Assembly (NCBI RefSeq): GCF_000622225.1
Contig: NZ_JHWD01000009.1
Span: 39,127-103,126 of the forward strand
Direction: 5' to 3'
DNA length: 64,000 nucleotides
From: Roseomonas mucosa ATCC BAA-692
GTDB taxonomy: Bacteria > Pseudomonadota > Alphaproteobacteria > Acetobacterales > Acetobacteraceae
Made by a program: the position numbers and the translations under genes. A model generated the notes under the pieces. It did not search any database and was not told the DNA's origin. It saw only the letters and a program-made list of their open reading frames with translations. Of this stretch, positions 57,351 to 64,000 are shown one piece after another; the stretch's first letter is position 1, and each line of letters begins with the position of its first letter.

Positions 57351-58385
57351 CTAGCCTTTCTCGCAGCGGATGAAGACGGTGGAACGGTTGGCGATCTCGC
57401 CCACATCCGCGACGCCGCGGTCGGGGCCACCCTCGCCGCGCAGGGGCTCGATGCCGGAAGCCTGGAGGAAGGCGGCCGCCCGCTCCCCCTTCACGGCGAA
57501 GTTGATGTTCTGCGCGATGTCGCCGGTGCGCTTGGCCACGACCTCGGCGTTCAGCTTGGAGACGACGACGCCCAGCAGCTCGCCCCGCATGTCCAGCAGC
57601 GGCCCGCCGGAATTGCCCGGCTGCACCGGCGCGCTGATCTGGAACTGGTTCGGGTCGTTGCCCAGGCCGTTCAGCCCGTTGACCTCGCCGCGCGTGAGCT
57701 TGGGGTCGGAGGACAGCAGGCCGGTCAGCGGGAAGCCGTAGGCGACGACGCCATCCCCCCGCCGCACCGGCTCGGTGCGGAAGCGGATGGGGGGACCGTC
57801 CAGCCCCGGCACGGCGATCAGCGCGAGGTCCAGCTTCGCATCCACCTTGGCTGGCGGCACCGCGGCGAAGTTGCGGCCGTCGGGGGCGCGCACCAGCACG
57901 CGGTCGCAGCCGTTGATGACGTGGCGGTTGGTCATCACCCGCTCCCGTGCCACCAGGAAGCCCGTGCCGGAGGAGGCCCGTGCGCCGGGTTTGGGCTGTG
58001 CCTCGGGTGGGGTCGGGGCGGCGGGCCTGGCGAGGCCGGACAGGGTGACGGTGCGGTCGCCGGCGCAGATGTCCTGGCCGCGCTGGACCGCTTCCCGGCC
58101 ATCGGGCGCCACCAGCCGGATGTCGAAGCGGCAGCCCGCAGCGGCGGCAGGGCGCAGCGTATAGGCGGCCTCGGGTGCCAGGGGCCCCTTCAGCAGGTTG
58201 CCGCCCCAGTCGGGACGGCCGGAGCGGACGGCGAAGAGCTGCGTGGCCTCCGCGCCGGTGCGGTTGACGATGCGGAAGGGAGAGCCGGCCTCGGCCGGGG
58301 CCGCCGGCTGGGAACCCGTCTGGGCATTGGCGGGGGACAGGAGGAGGGCCAGTCCCGCCAGGGAAAGGAGCAGGGTGTTTCGCAT
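57351..58385 (-). CDS. Periplasmic S1C trypsin-like serine protease
   Basis: 344 residues from ATG 58385. Signal peptide MRNTLLLSLAGLALLLSPANA. Residues about 25-110 form a beta-rich domain of unknown type. The protease domain has His in TNRHVING, Asp in KLDLALIAV and Ser in QPGNSGGPL. No PDZ domain, unlike DegP. The last 40 residues end with a Cys-containing FIRCEKG. Likely cell-envelope quality control. Confidence 0.87.
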   Translation of the reverse strand: MRNTLLLSLAGLALLLSPANAQTGSQPAAPAEAGSPFRIVNRTGAEATQLFAVRSGRPDWGGNLLKGPLAPEAAYTLRPAAAAGCRFDIRLVAPDGREAVQRGQDICAGDRTVTLSGLARPAAPTPPEAQPKPGARASSGTGFLVARERVMTNRHVINGCDRVLVRAPDGRNFAAVPPAKVDAKLDLALIAVPGLDGPPIRFRTEPVRRGDGVVAYGFPLTGLLSSDPKLTRGEVNGLNGLGNDPNQFQISAPVQPGNSGGPLLDMRGELLGVVVSKLNAEVVAKRTGDIAQNINFAVKGERAAAFLQASGIEPLRGEGGPDRGVADVGEIANRSTVFIRCEKG

Positions 58386-58419
58386 GGCGACGAGGATGTC
58401 ATCCACACCGCCCGGACGG

Positions 58420-60126
58420 TCAATCGGCTGTCGTGGCAGAGAAATCCCCATTGGGGGGAGTTTCCCGCAATGCGTCATTCAAGACAATAGAAACAACCCT
58501 GAGTAGTTCATCACGGCCGAAAGGCTTCCGGAGGAAGGGGAAGCCCGTGCCCTCCACGTCACGGTCCTGGAGGCCCGACATCAGCAGCACCCGGGCTCCG
58601 GGACAGCGGCCGCAGAGATAGCGCCCCAGCTCGGTCCCGCTGACGCCGCCGGGCAGGGCCATATCGGTCAGCAGCAGGTCGGGGAGAAAGGAGCGCAGGG
58701 CTTCCAGCGCCCCGGCGCCATCGGCCACGGCCCGTACCCGCCACCCGGCCTCGTGCAGGGTTTCCTCCATCATCCGGCGCAGGTCGGACTGGTCCTCGAC
58801 CAGCAGGACGGTGCGCCCGCCGCGCATGGGCTGGAGGGATGCGGCAGGCACCTGTTCCCCAGCTGGGGCCGGGCCGGCCTCGCCCGGTCCGGACGGAGGT
58901 TCCGCTGTCTCCGTTCCGTCCGCCCACGGCAGGTAGAGGGTCAGGCTGGTGCCGCGCCCGGGCAGGCTTTCGATGGTGATCGACCCGCCCGACTGGCGCA
59001 CGAAGCCATAGGCCTGCGCCAGCCCGAGGCCGCTGCCGCTTCCGACCGGCCTGGTCGTGAAGAAGGGCTCGAAGGCATGGGCGAGGGTCGTCTCGTCCAT
59101 GCCATGCCCCGTATCCGTCACCTGCAGCGCCACGTAGTTGCCGGGCTCCAGCCGGAGCTCCCGTGCCTGCGGCGCGGCGAGCGGCAGGTTGGCGGCCCGC
59201 AGGCGCAGAGTGCCGCCCTCCGGCATGGCGTCGCGGGCATTGATGGCGAGGTTCAGGATCGCGCTCTCGAACTGCGCCGGGTCGGTCCGCACCATCCAGA
59301 GTCCGGGTGCCGCCTCCGCCGTCACGGCGATGGTATCGCCGATGGTGCGGGCGATCAGTTCCCGCAGCGCCGGCAGGACCTGTGCCATGTCGAGGGAACG
59401 CGGCTGCAGCACCTGCCGGCGCGAGAAGGCCAGGAGCTGCCGCGTCAGATCCGCCCCGCGCTCGGCCGCCCGGCGGGCCAGGCGGGCCATGCCGCGCAGC
59501 CGCTCGTCGGGCGTCGCGGCGATGATCCGGTCCGCCTGTCCGATCACCACGGTCAGCAGGTTGTTGAAGTCGTGCGCGATCCCGCCGGTCAGCCGGCCCA
59601 GGGACTCCATGTGCCGCGCCTGGGCCAGAGCCTCCTCGGCACGCCGCCTGTCCTGCTGCTCGGCCTCCAGCGCCTGTGTCCGTTCCGCGACGCGGCGCTC
59701 CAGTTCCGCCGCCAGTGCCTCGGCCTTCCGCCGCGCCGCCTGCGCGGTCCTCAGGCTCTGGTGCAGCAGCTCTACGAGGATGCTGTTCAGCAGGGAAACA
59801 GCGAAGAACAGCACCAGCCCCAGCACGTGCTCGGTGTCCAGGATCCGGAAACTGCCCACCGGGTCCAGCAGGAAGAACCAGGATAGCAGGCAGGACAGCG
59901 CCGTGGCGGTCAGGCCGGGCCAGAAGCCGCCCATCATGGCGGCGATCAGCACCGCCGGCAGGAAGGTGACGAGCGGATAGCTGCCCGGCGTCATGACGCC
60001 GTTCAGCGCCAGCCGCAGCCCCAGCCCGGCCGCGACGAGCAGCAGGCTGGTGCCCCAGACCAGCAGGGGCCGGCCACGCCAGCGCTCCAGCACCCAGCGT
60101 TCCAGGACAAGGAGCCGTTCGGGCAT
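58420..60126 (-). CDS. Hybrid histidine kinase with DUF4118-like membrane domain
   Basis: 568 residues. Four N-terminal helices resembling the DUF4118 sensor domain (residues about 20-120), a coiled coil, HisKA with GGIAHDFNNLL, HATPase (NLAINARDAMPEGG, DTGHGMD, GSGLGLAQAYG) and a receiver domain with TDMALPGG (phospho-Asp) and RKPFG. No PAS domain and no output partner nearby. Its stop overlaps... the upstream hemE stop overlaps its ATG (TGATG), so it is translated after hemE, next to the putative origin. Confidence 0.9.
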   Translation of the reverse strand: MPERLLVLERWVLERWRGRPLLVWGTSLLLVAAGLGLRLALNGVMTPGSYPLVTFLPAVLIAAMMGGFWPGLTATALSCLLSWFFLLDPVGSFRILDTEHVLGLVLFFAVSLLNSILVELLHQSLRTAQAARRKAEALAAELERRVAERTQALEAEQQDRRRAEEALAQARHMESLGRLTGGIAHDFNNLLTVVIGQADRIIAATPDERLRGMARLARRAAERGADLTRQLLAFSRRQVLQPRSLDMAQVLPALRELIARTIGDTIAVTAEAAPGLWMVRTDPAQFESAILNLAINARDAMPEGGTLRLRAANLPLAAPQARELRLEPGNYVALQVTDTGHGMDETTLAHAFEPFFTTRPVGSGSGLGLAQAYGFVRQSGGSITIESLPGRGTSLTLYLPWADGTETAEPPSGPGEAGPAPAGEQVPAASLQPMRGGRTVLLVEDQSDLRRMMEETLHEAGWRVRAVADGAGALEALRSFLPDLLLTDMALPGGVSGTELGRYLCGRCPGARVLLMSGLQDRDVEGTGFPFLRKPFGRDELLRVVSIVLNDALRETPPNGDFSATTAD

Positions 60127-61175
60127 CAGACGGCGGCGCGCACCATGCGCACCAGGGCGGCCACGTTCTCCGGCGGCGTCTGCGGCACGATCCCATGTCC
60201 GAGGTTGAAGACGAAGGGCCTGTTCCGCATCGCCGCCATCAGGGAGCGCGCCTCAGCCTCCAGCGCCGCCCCGCCCGCGACCAGGGCCTGCGGGTCGAGA
60301 TTGCCTTGCAGCGCCAGCCCCGGCGGCAGGTTCGCCGCCGCCCAGCGCGGGTCCATGGCCGTGTCCATCCCGACCGCCTGCACTCCGGCCCGCGCGGCGT
60401 ATTCCACCAGCATCGGCCCGGCCATGCGCGGAAAGCCGATGATCGGGAAGCCGGGCGGAAGCTGCTTGCGCAGGCGCCGCACCAGCTCGCCCGTCGGCTC
60501 GATCACCCAGCGGCGGAACTGCGAGGGCGGCAGCAGGCCGGCCCAGCTGTCGAAGAGCATGAGCGCCTCGGCCCCGGCCCGGACCTGGGCCAGCAGGTAT
60601 TCCGCCGTCGCCTCGGTCAGGGTGCGGATGAGTCGCCCGAACAGCAGCGGATCGCCGAAGGCCATGCGGCGTGCATGGACGAACTCGCCGCCGCCGCGGC
60701 CCTCCACCATGTAGCAGGCGACCGTCCAGGGCGCCCCGGCGAAGCCGATCAGGGCGGTGCGCTGGTGCTGCACCGCCAGGGTGGCGCTGAGCAGCGCGAC
60801 CGTCTCGAAGATGGGCCTCGCCCGCTCCAGGAAGCCTTCCGGCCGCAGCCCGGCGATCGCCTCGGCATCGCGCAGCGGTTCCAGCAGCGGGCCCTCGCCC
60901 TCGGCGAAGCGCAGCGGCTGCCCCAGCGCCCAGGGCACCATCAGGATATCGCTGAACAGGATGGCCGCGTCGAAGCCATAGCGCCGGAGCGGCTGGAGGG
61001 TCACCTCCGTCGCCAGTTCAGGGTTGGTGCAGAGACTCACGAAGTCCCCGGCCAGGGCCCGGACCTCCCGGTATTCGGGCAGGTAGCGGCCGGCCTGGCG
61101 CATCAGCCAGAGCGGAGGCGGCCAGACGGCTTCGCCAGCCAGGGCTCGGAGGAAGGGCTTGTCCGGCATGTCCAT
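60126..61175 (-). CDS. hemE: Uroporphyrinogen decarboxylase HemE
   Basis: 349 residues, normal length. Landmarks are the N-terminal LMRQAGRYLPEYRE, FSDILMVPWALGQ, GFAGAPWTVACYMVEG and the C-terminal FNLGHGIVPQTPPENV. It decarboxylates uroporphyrinogen III to coproporphyrinogen III in heme synthesis. Its promoter lies in the origin-like region. In Caulobacter hemE borders the chromosome origin, with a DUF299 gene (RP001) on the other side, exactly as here. Confidence 0.95.
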   Translation of the reverse strand: MDMPDKPFLRALAGEAVWPPPLWLMRQAGRYLPEYREVRALAGDFVSLCTNPELATEVTLQPLRRYGFDAAILFSDILMVPWALGQPLRFAEGEGPLLEPLRDAEAIAGLRPEGFLERARPIFETVALLSATLAVQHQRTALIGFAGAPWTVACYMVEGRGGGEFVHARRMAFGDPLLFGRLIRTLTEATAEYLLAQVRAGAEALMLFDSWAGLLPPSQFRRWVIEPTGELVRRLRKQLPPGFPIIGFPRMAGPMLVEYAARAGVQAVGMDTAMDPRWAAANLPPGLALQGNLDPQALVAGGAALEAEARSLMAAMRNRPFVFNLGHGIVPQTPPENVAALVRMVRAAV

Positions 61176-61232
61176 GGCTCCTTCTCACTCGAAAATAGGA
61201 GTCAGAGAAGAGATGAGGTGGTCTGTAGGGCC

Positions 61233-61241
61233 TGTGGATAA
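61233..61241 (-). other. DnaA box (perfect)
   Basis: TGTGGATAA, the complement of the consensus TTATCCACA with no mismatch, 58 bp upstream of the hemE start codon and inside the putative origin. Confidence 0.8.
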
Positions 61242-61276
61242 AGGGGATGCAGGGCGTCCACAGACTCACGGCGGAG

Positions 61277-61285
61277 TTTTCCACA
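61277..61285 (+). other. DnaA box (one mismatch)
   Basis: TTTTCCACA, 8 of 9 to the consensus, opposite in direction to the box at 61233. A GCGTCCACA at 61254-61262 and TTTTCCACC at 61434-61442 are weaker matches. Confidence 0.65.
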
Positions 61286-61490
61286 GCCGCCGAGTCAGCG
61301 TGACTCGCCGAGTCAGGGCGAGTCGCTGACTCGGTCCCGGAGTCACACCACGCCTCTGACTCATTCGTCCTCCCCGGCATGGAATGTGACTCGCCATCCC
61401 CGACTCTCCCAGGGCATGAGTCGGAACGGAAAGTTTTCCACCGGATGCACCATCTTCCCCGCTTCCCTCCACCGCTTCACAGTGGGGTCC

Positions 61491-62390
61491 ATGCCCACCC
61501 GCGCCATCAACCTGCACCTGGTTTCCGACAGCACCGGCGAGACGCTGGCCTCCATGGCCCGCGCCACCCTGGCACGCTTCGAGGACCCCCATTGCCTCCA
61601 GCACCGCTGGTTCCTGGTCCGGTCCCGCTTCCAGCTCGAACAGGTGCTGGAAGGCATCCAGGCCGAGCCCGGCCCGGTGCTCTTCACCATCGCCGACCGT
61701 TCCATCCGGCACAGCCTGGAGGAGTTCTGCGGTCGGCTGGGAGTGCGCAGCCTGTCCGTGCTGGACCAGACGCTGGAGCTCCTGCAGACGGAGATCGGCG
61801 AGCACGCGCGGGAGAAGCGGGCCGCCCAGCACGTGCTGGACGCGGATTATTTCCGCCGCATCGACGCGATGCACTACGTGCTGGCGCATGACGACGGGCA
61901 GGGCACGGCGGGCATCCACGAGGCCGATGTCTGCCTCGTGGGCGTTTCCCGCTCCTCCAAGACCCCGACCTGTTTCTACCTCGCCAACCGGGGCATCAAG
62001 GCCGCCAACGTTCCCATCGTCCCCGGCGCGCCCCTGCCGGAGGAGCTGGGCGACCCGCCCTGCCCGGTGATCGGCCTGACCATAGACGTGCATTCGCTGA
62101 TCGAGATCCGACGCCACCGCCTCAAGCTGATCGGCGGCGCCGGGGTGCGGCAGGACAGCACGGACTATGTGGACCAGGAGGCGGTGAAGGCCGAGATCCT
62201 GGCGGCGCGCCGCCTCTGCACCTCGCGCGGCTGGCCGGTGATCGATGTTACCCGCCGCTCCATCGAGGAAACCGCCGCCACGGTGATGCAGCTCATGGAA
62301 GCCTGGCACACCCGCCGCGCCCGGGCCGCCGCCACGCCCCCCAAGCCGCAGGACCCGGCGGCGGAGGTCATGGGCCGGCCGGGAGGCTGA
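61491..62390 (+). CDS. DUF299 pyruvate,phosphate dikinase/PEP synthase regulatory protein
   Basis: 299 residues from ATG 61491; upstream in-frame Met codons lie within the GANTC cluster and are not used. The start [20 protein letters not shown], the P-loop-like [16 protein letters not shown] and [12 protein letters not shown] are hallmarks of this kinase/pyrophosphorylase family, which switches pyruvate phosphate dikinase or PEP synthase off and on by threonine phosphorylation. The homologue RP001 flanks the origin in other alphaproteobacteria. A Pro/Ala-rich tail ends the protein. Confidence 0.92.
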   Translation: MPTRAINLHLVSDSTGETLASMARATLARFEDPHCLQHRWFLVRSRFQLEQVLEGIQAEPGPVLFTIADRSIRHSLEEFCGRLGVRSLSVLDQTLELLQTEIGEHAREKRAAQHVLDADYFRRIDAMHYVLAHDDGQGTAGIHEADVCLVGVSRSSKTPTCFYLANRGIKAANVPIVPGAPLPEELGDPPCPVIGLTIDVHSLIEIRRHRLKLIGGAGVRQDSTDYVDQEAVKAEILAARRLCTSRGWPVIDVTRRSIEETAATVMQLMEAWHTRRARAAATPPKPQDPAAEVMGRPGG

Positions 62391-62424
62391 ACCTCGGCCG
62401 GTTCGCCATGGGTTCCGGCGTCCT

Positions 62425-62712
62425 TCGGGGGCAAGGCTCCGCCTCGCCCCCAAACCCCCACTCCGCCAGGACACTGCGTGCCCTGGACCCGTTTTCGTTG
62501 GTTCTGTCTGACGCCGGTGTCACCAGCGCGGACACGGTGTCTTTTCCTCTTTTCGGGAGCCCCGCCGATCCACCTGCGCCAACGGATTGGGCGGAAGGCT
62601 CACCTTGCCACCCCGGGCCAACCCAAGGCGGGGTCTGGGGGAATACTATTCCCCCAGCGGTAGGGGTTCCGGGGGCAGGCGGAGCCTCCCCCGGGGGTCG
62701 CCACGGGTACAA
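62425..62712 (+). repeat. Type A palindromic intergenic repeat, copy 6
   Basis: Convergent gap between the DUF299 gene and metX. Hairpins: 62466-62486 (inner pairs CAC/GTG), 62635-62657 (CTGGGGGAAT stem, 10 bp perfect, loop ACT) plus terminal palindromes. The GCCGGAGAGC hairpin is deleted, making it the shortest copy. Confidence 0.8.
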
Positions 62713-62746
62713 CGCCAAAGCCAGCAGGCGATGGCCGCCGGGCGTA

Positions 62747-63901
62747 TCAGACGCCGAGCCGCTCCGCCGCGCCGCGGAGGAAGCCGCGCAGCGTGTGGCG
62801 GAACTCGGGCTCGTCCAGCAGGAAGGCGTCGTGGCCCTTGTCGGAGGCGATCTCCAGGAAGGAGACATTGGCCGCCGCCTTGTTCAGCGCCCGCACGATC
62901 TCGCGCGCTTCCTCGGTCGGGAAGAGCCAGTCGGAGGTGAAGGAGGTGAGCAGGAAGCGCGTCTGCGTGCCCTGGAAGGCGAGCGACAGGTCCCCGCCAT
63001 GTTCCGCGGAAAGGTCGAAGTAGTCCATCGCCCGGGTGATGGTCAGGTAGGAATTGGCGTCGAAGCGGCGCACGAAGGTCGAACCCTGGTGTCGCAGGTA
63101 GCTTTCCACCTGGAACACGTCCTCCAGAAAGGTCAGCGCCTTGGCGCCCTGGAGGCGGCGGCCGAACTTCCGGGCCAGCGCGGCCTCGGACAGATAGGTG
63201 ATGTGCGCCACCATGCGCGCCACGCTCAGGCCACGCGCCGGAATCCGGCCATCCTCCCAGTAGCGGCCGCCCTTCCAGTCCGGGTCGGAATGGATGGCGG
63301 CGCGGCCCACCTCGTCGAAGGCGATGTTCTGCGCCGAGTGGTGCGCGGCGGTGGCGATGGCCACGCAGGCGAAGACGCGCCCGGGGAAGGTCGCCGCCCA
63401 TTCCAGCGCCTGCATCCCGCCCATCGAGCCGCCGACCACGGCGAGGAGGCGGGTGATCCCCAGATGCTCGACCAGCCTGGCCTGGGCCCGCACCATGTCG
63501 CGGATGGTGACGGCGGGAAAATCCGTGCCCCAGGGCCGGCCCAGCCTGCGCCCCTCAGCATCCGTCATCTCCTCGCGCGGGCCGGTGGAGCCCATGCAGC
63601 CGCCCAGCACATTGGCGCAGATGACGAAGAAGCGGTCCGTGTCGATCGCGTCGCCCGGCCCGACCACGCCTTTCCACCAGCCATCGCGGCCGGTCACCGG
63701 ATGCGGCTCGGCCACATACTGGTCGCCGGTCAGGGCATGGCAGATCAGGATCGCGTTGGAAGCGTCGGCATTCAGCCGCCCATAGGTGCGATAGGCCACC
63801 GCCATGGGCGCGATGGTCATGCCGCAATCCAGCGCCAGCCCGTCCGCGAAGACGGCGCGCTGGTGTTCCACGCTCGGGAGAGGGGCCAGGGTGTCGCTCA
63901 C
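62747..63901 (-). CDS. metX: Homoserine O-acetyltransferase MetX
   Basis: 384 residues from GTG 63901. Alpha/beta hydrolase with [10 protein letters not shown], the nucleophile in [12 protein letters not shown] (Ser), Asp in FTSDWLFP and His in [22 protein letters not shown] is typical of MetX. It acetylates homoserine for methionine synthesis. metW, normally directly after metX in alphaproteobacteria, is absent: a repeat and a convergent gene follow. Confidence 0.93.
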   Translation of the reverse strand: MSDTLAPLPSVEHQRAVFADGLALDCGMTIAPMAVAYRTYGRLNADASNAILICHALTGDQYVAEPHPVTGRDGWWKGVVGPGDAIDTDRFFVICANVLGGCMGSTGPREEMTDAEGRRLGRPWGTDFPAVTIRDMVRAQARLVEHLGITRLLAVVGGSMGGMQALEWAATFPGRVFACVAIATAAHHSAQNIAFDEVGRAAIHSDPDWKGGRYWEDGRIPARGLSVARMVAHITYLSEAALARKFGRRLQGAKALTFLEDVFQVESYLRHQGSTFVRRFDANSYLTITRAMDYFDLSAEHGGDLSLAFQGTQTRFLLTSFTSDWLFPTEEAREIVRALNKAAANVSFLEIASDKGHDAFLLDEPEFRHTLRGFLRGAAERLGV

Positions 63902-64000
63902 GGCCGATGGATTAGACCAGATCGCCGGGCGGCGGAATGGATGCTCTCGCGCATCTCCGTCCCATGCGCCCCGGCGGTTTCCCTTGGCCGTTCCGCTCCA
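63902..64000. other. Upstream region of metX (window edge)
   Basis: 99 bp. No complete gene. A SAM riboswitch could be expected before metX, but I see no convincing pairing in the part available. Confidence 0.4.

Larger units (their letters stand above)
61176..61490. other. Putative chromosomal replication origin (oriC)
   Basis: Gap between divergent hemE and the DUF299 gene, the location of oriC in Caulobacter and Rickettsia. It holds a perfect DnaA box (61233-61241), a near-perfect one (61277-61285), weaker ones at 61254-61262 and 61434-61442, and twelve GANTC sites from 61199 to 61422. Six of these (61292-61344) are spaced 10, 8, 10, 8 and 12 bp. No strong AT-rich unwinding element is seen; 61185-61215 is the richest part. 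CtrA TTAA-N7-TTAA sites are not visible. Confidence 0.8.

Noticed and set aside
61199..61422. GAGTC/GACTC array as a CRISPR or tandem repeat
   Set aside because: Units are 5-6 bp with variable spacing and no unique spacers; GANTC sites fit better.
63902..64000. SAM-II riboswitch before metX
   Set aside because: No convincing pseudoknot or conserved core in the 99 bp available.

Overview
The window is about 69% G+C and has the gene content of a free-living alphaproteobacterium. PhaB/phasin and DUF3141 genes, a full System I cytochrome c maturation block, EfeUOB iron uptake and a hemE-DUF299 pair flanking an origin-like region all fit. The style (GC-rich, long shadow ORFs, palindrome-rich intergenic repeats) resembles Acetobacteraceae of the Roseomonas type. 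That placement is inference, since no rRNA or other marker is present. I see no prophage, transposase, CRISPR array, tRNA or rRNA.

Layout. 1-4191: 3' end of an aspartate dehydrogenase gene, an aldehyde dehydrogenase, a ferredoxin/adrenodoxin-reductase-like flavoprotein, a pentapeptide-repeat protein and a flavodoxin, all on +. 4561-9148: LysR regulator divergent from a fused two-half ABC exporter that carries a frameshift. 9503-15424: SWIB-domain protein and a complete GsiABCD-type glutathione/peptide importer on -. 15758-20043: KdgT-family permease, DUF1537 sugar-acid kinase, PdxA2 and DeoR regulator, matching the D-threonate/D-erythronate pathway. 20780-24371: ribose-type sugar ABC importer. 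24853-25940: YciI, EVE and Rieske proteins. 26032-31824: ccmCDE and ccmFGHI, interrupted by a repeat. 32187-34922: HemW, YbaK-like deacylase, RlpA-like lipoprotein-type protein.

35012-42865 is a polyhydroxyalkanoate/acyl-phosphate neighbourhood: TetR regulator, PhaB, phasin-like protein, DUF3141 protein with a PHA-synthase-like Cys-Asp-His set, MaoC-PTA fusion whose hydratase active site looks lost, AckA and FabI. 42876-47684 is a Liv-type importer with LivM and LivG fused. 47862-51936 holds a small conserved-looking protein, a secreted membrane-anchored NUC1 nuclease, MYG1 and an orphan PhyH-like oxygenase behind an AT-rich promoter. 52098-56158 is a Fur-box-preceded efeU(O)-efeB-efeO operon. 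56351-61175 runs hydroxyacid dehydrogenase, S1C protease, hybrid histidine kinase and hemE on -. 61176-61490 is very probably the chromosomal replication origin, between hemE and the DUF299 gene, with a perfect DnaA box and twelve GANTC sites. metX ends the window.

Two families of intergenic palindromic repeats (six copies of type A, two of type B) sit immediately 3' of genes. Their stems differ between copies but stay base-paired, which suggests selection on RNA or cruciform structure. These repeats and the GANTC-dense origin are the most unusual signals here.
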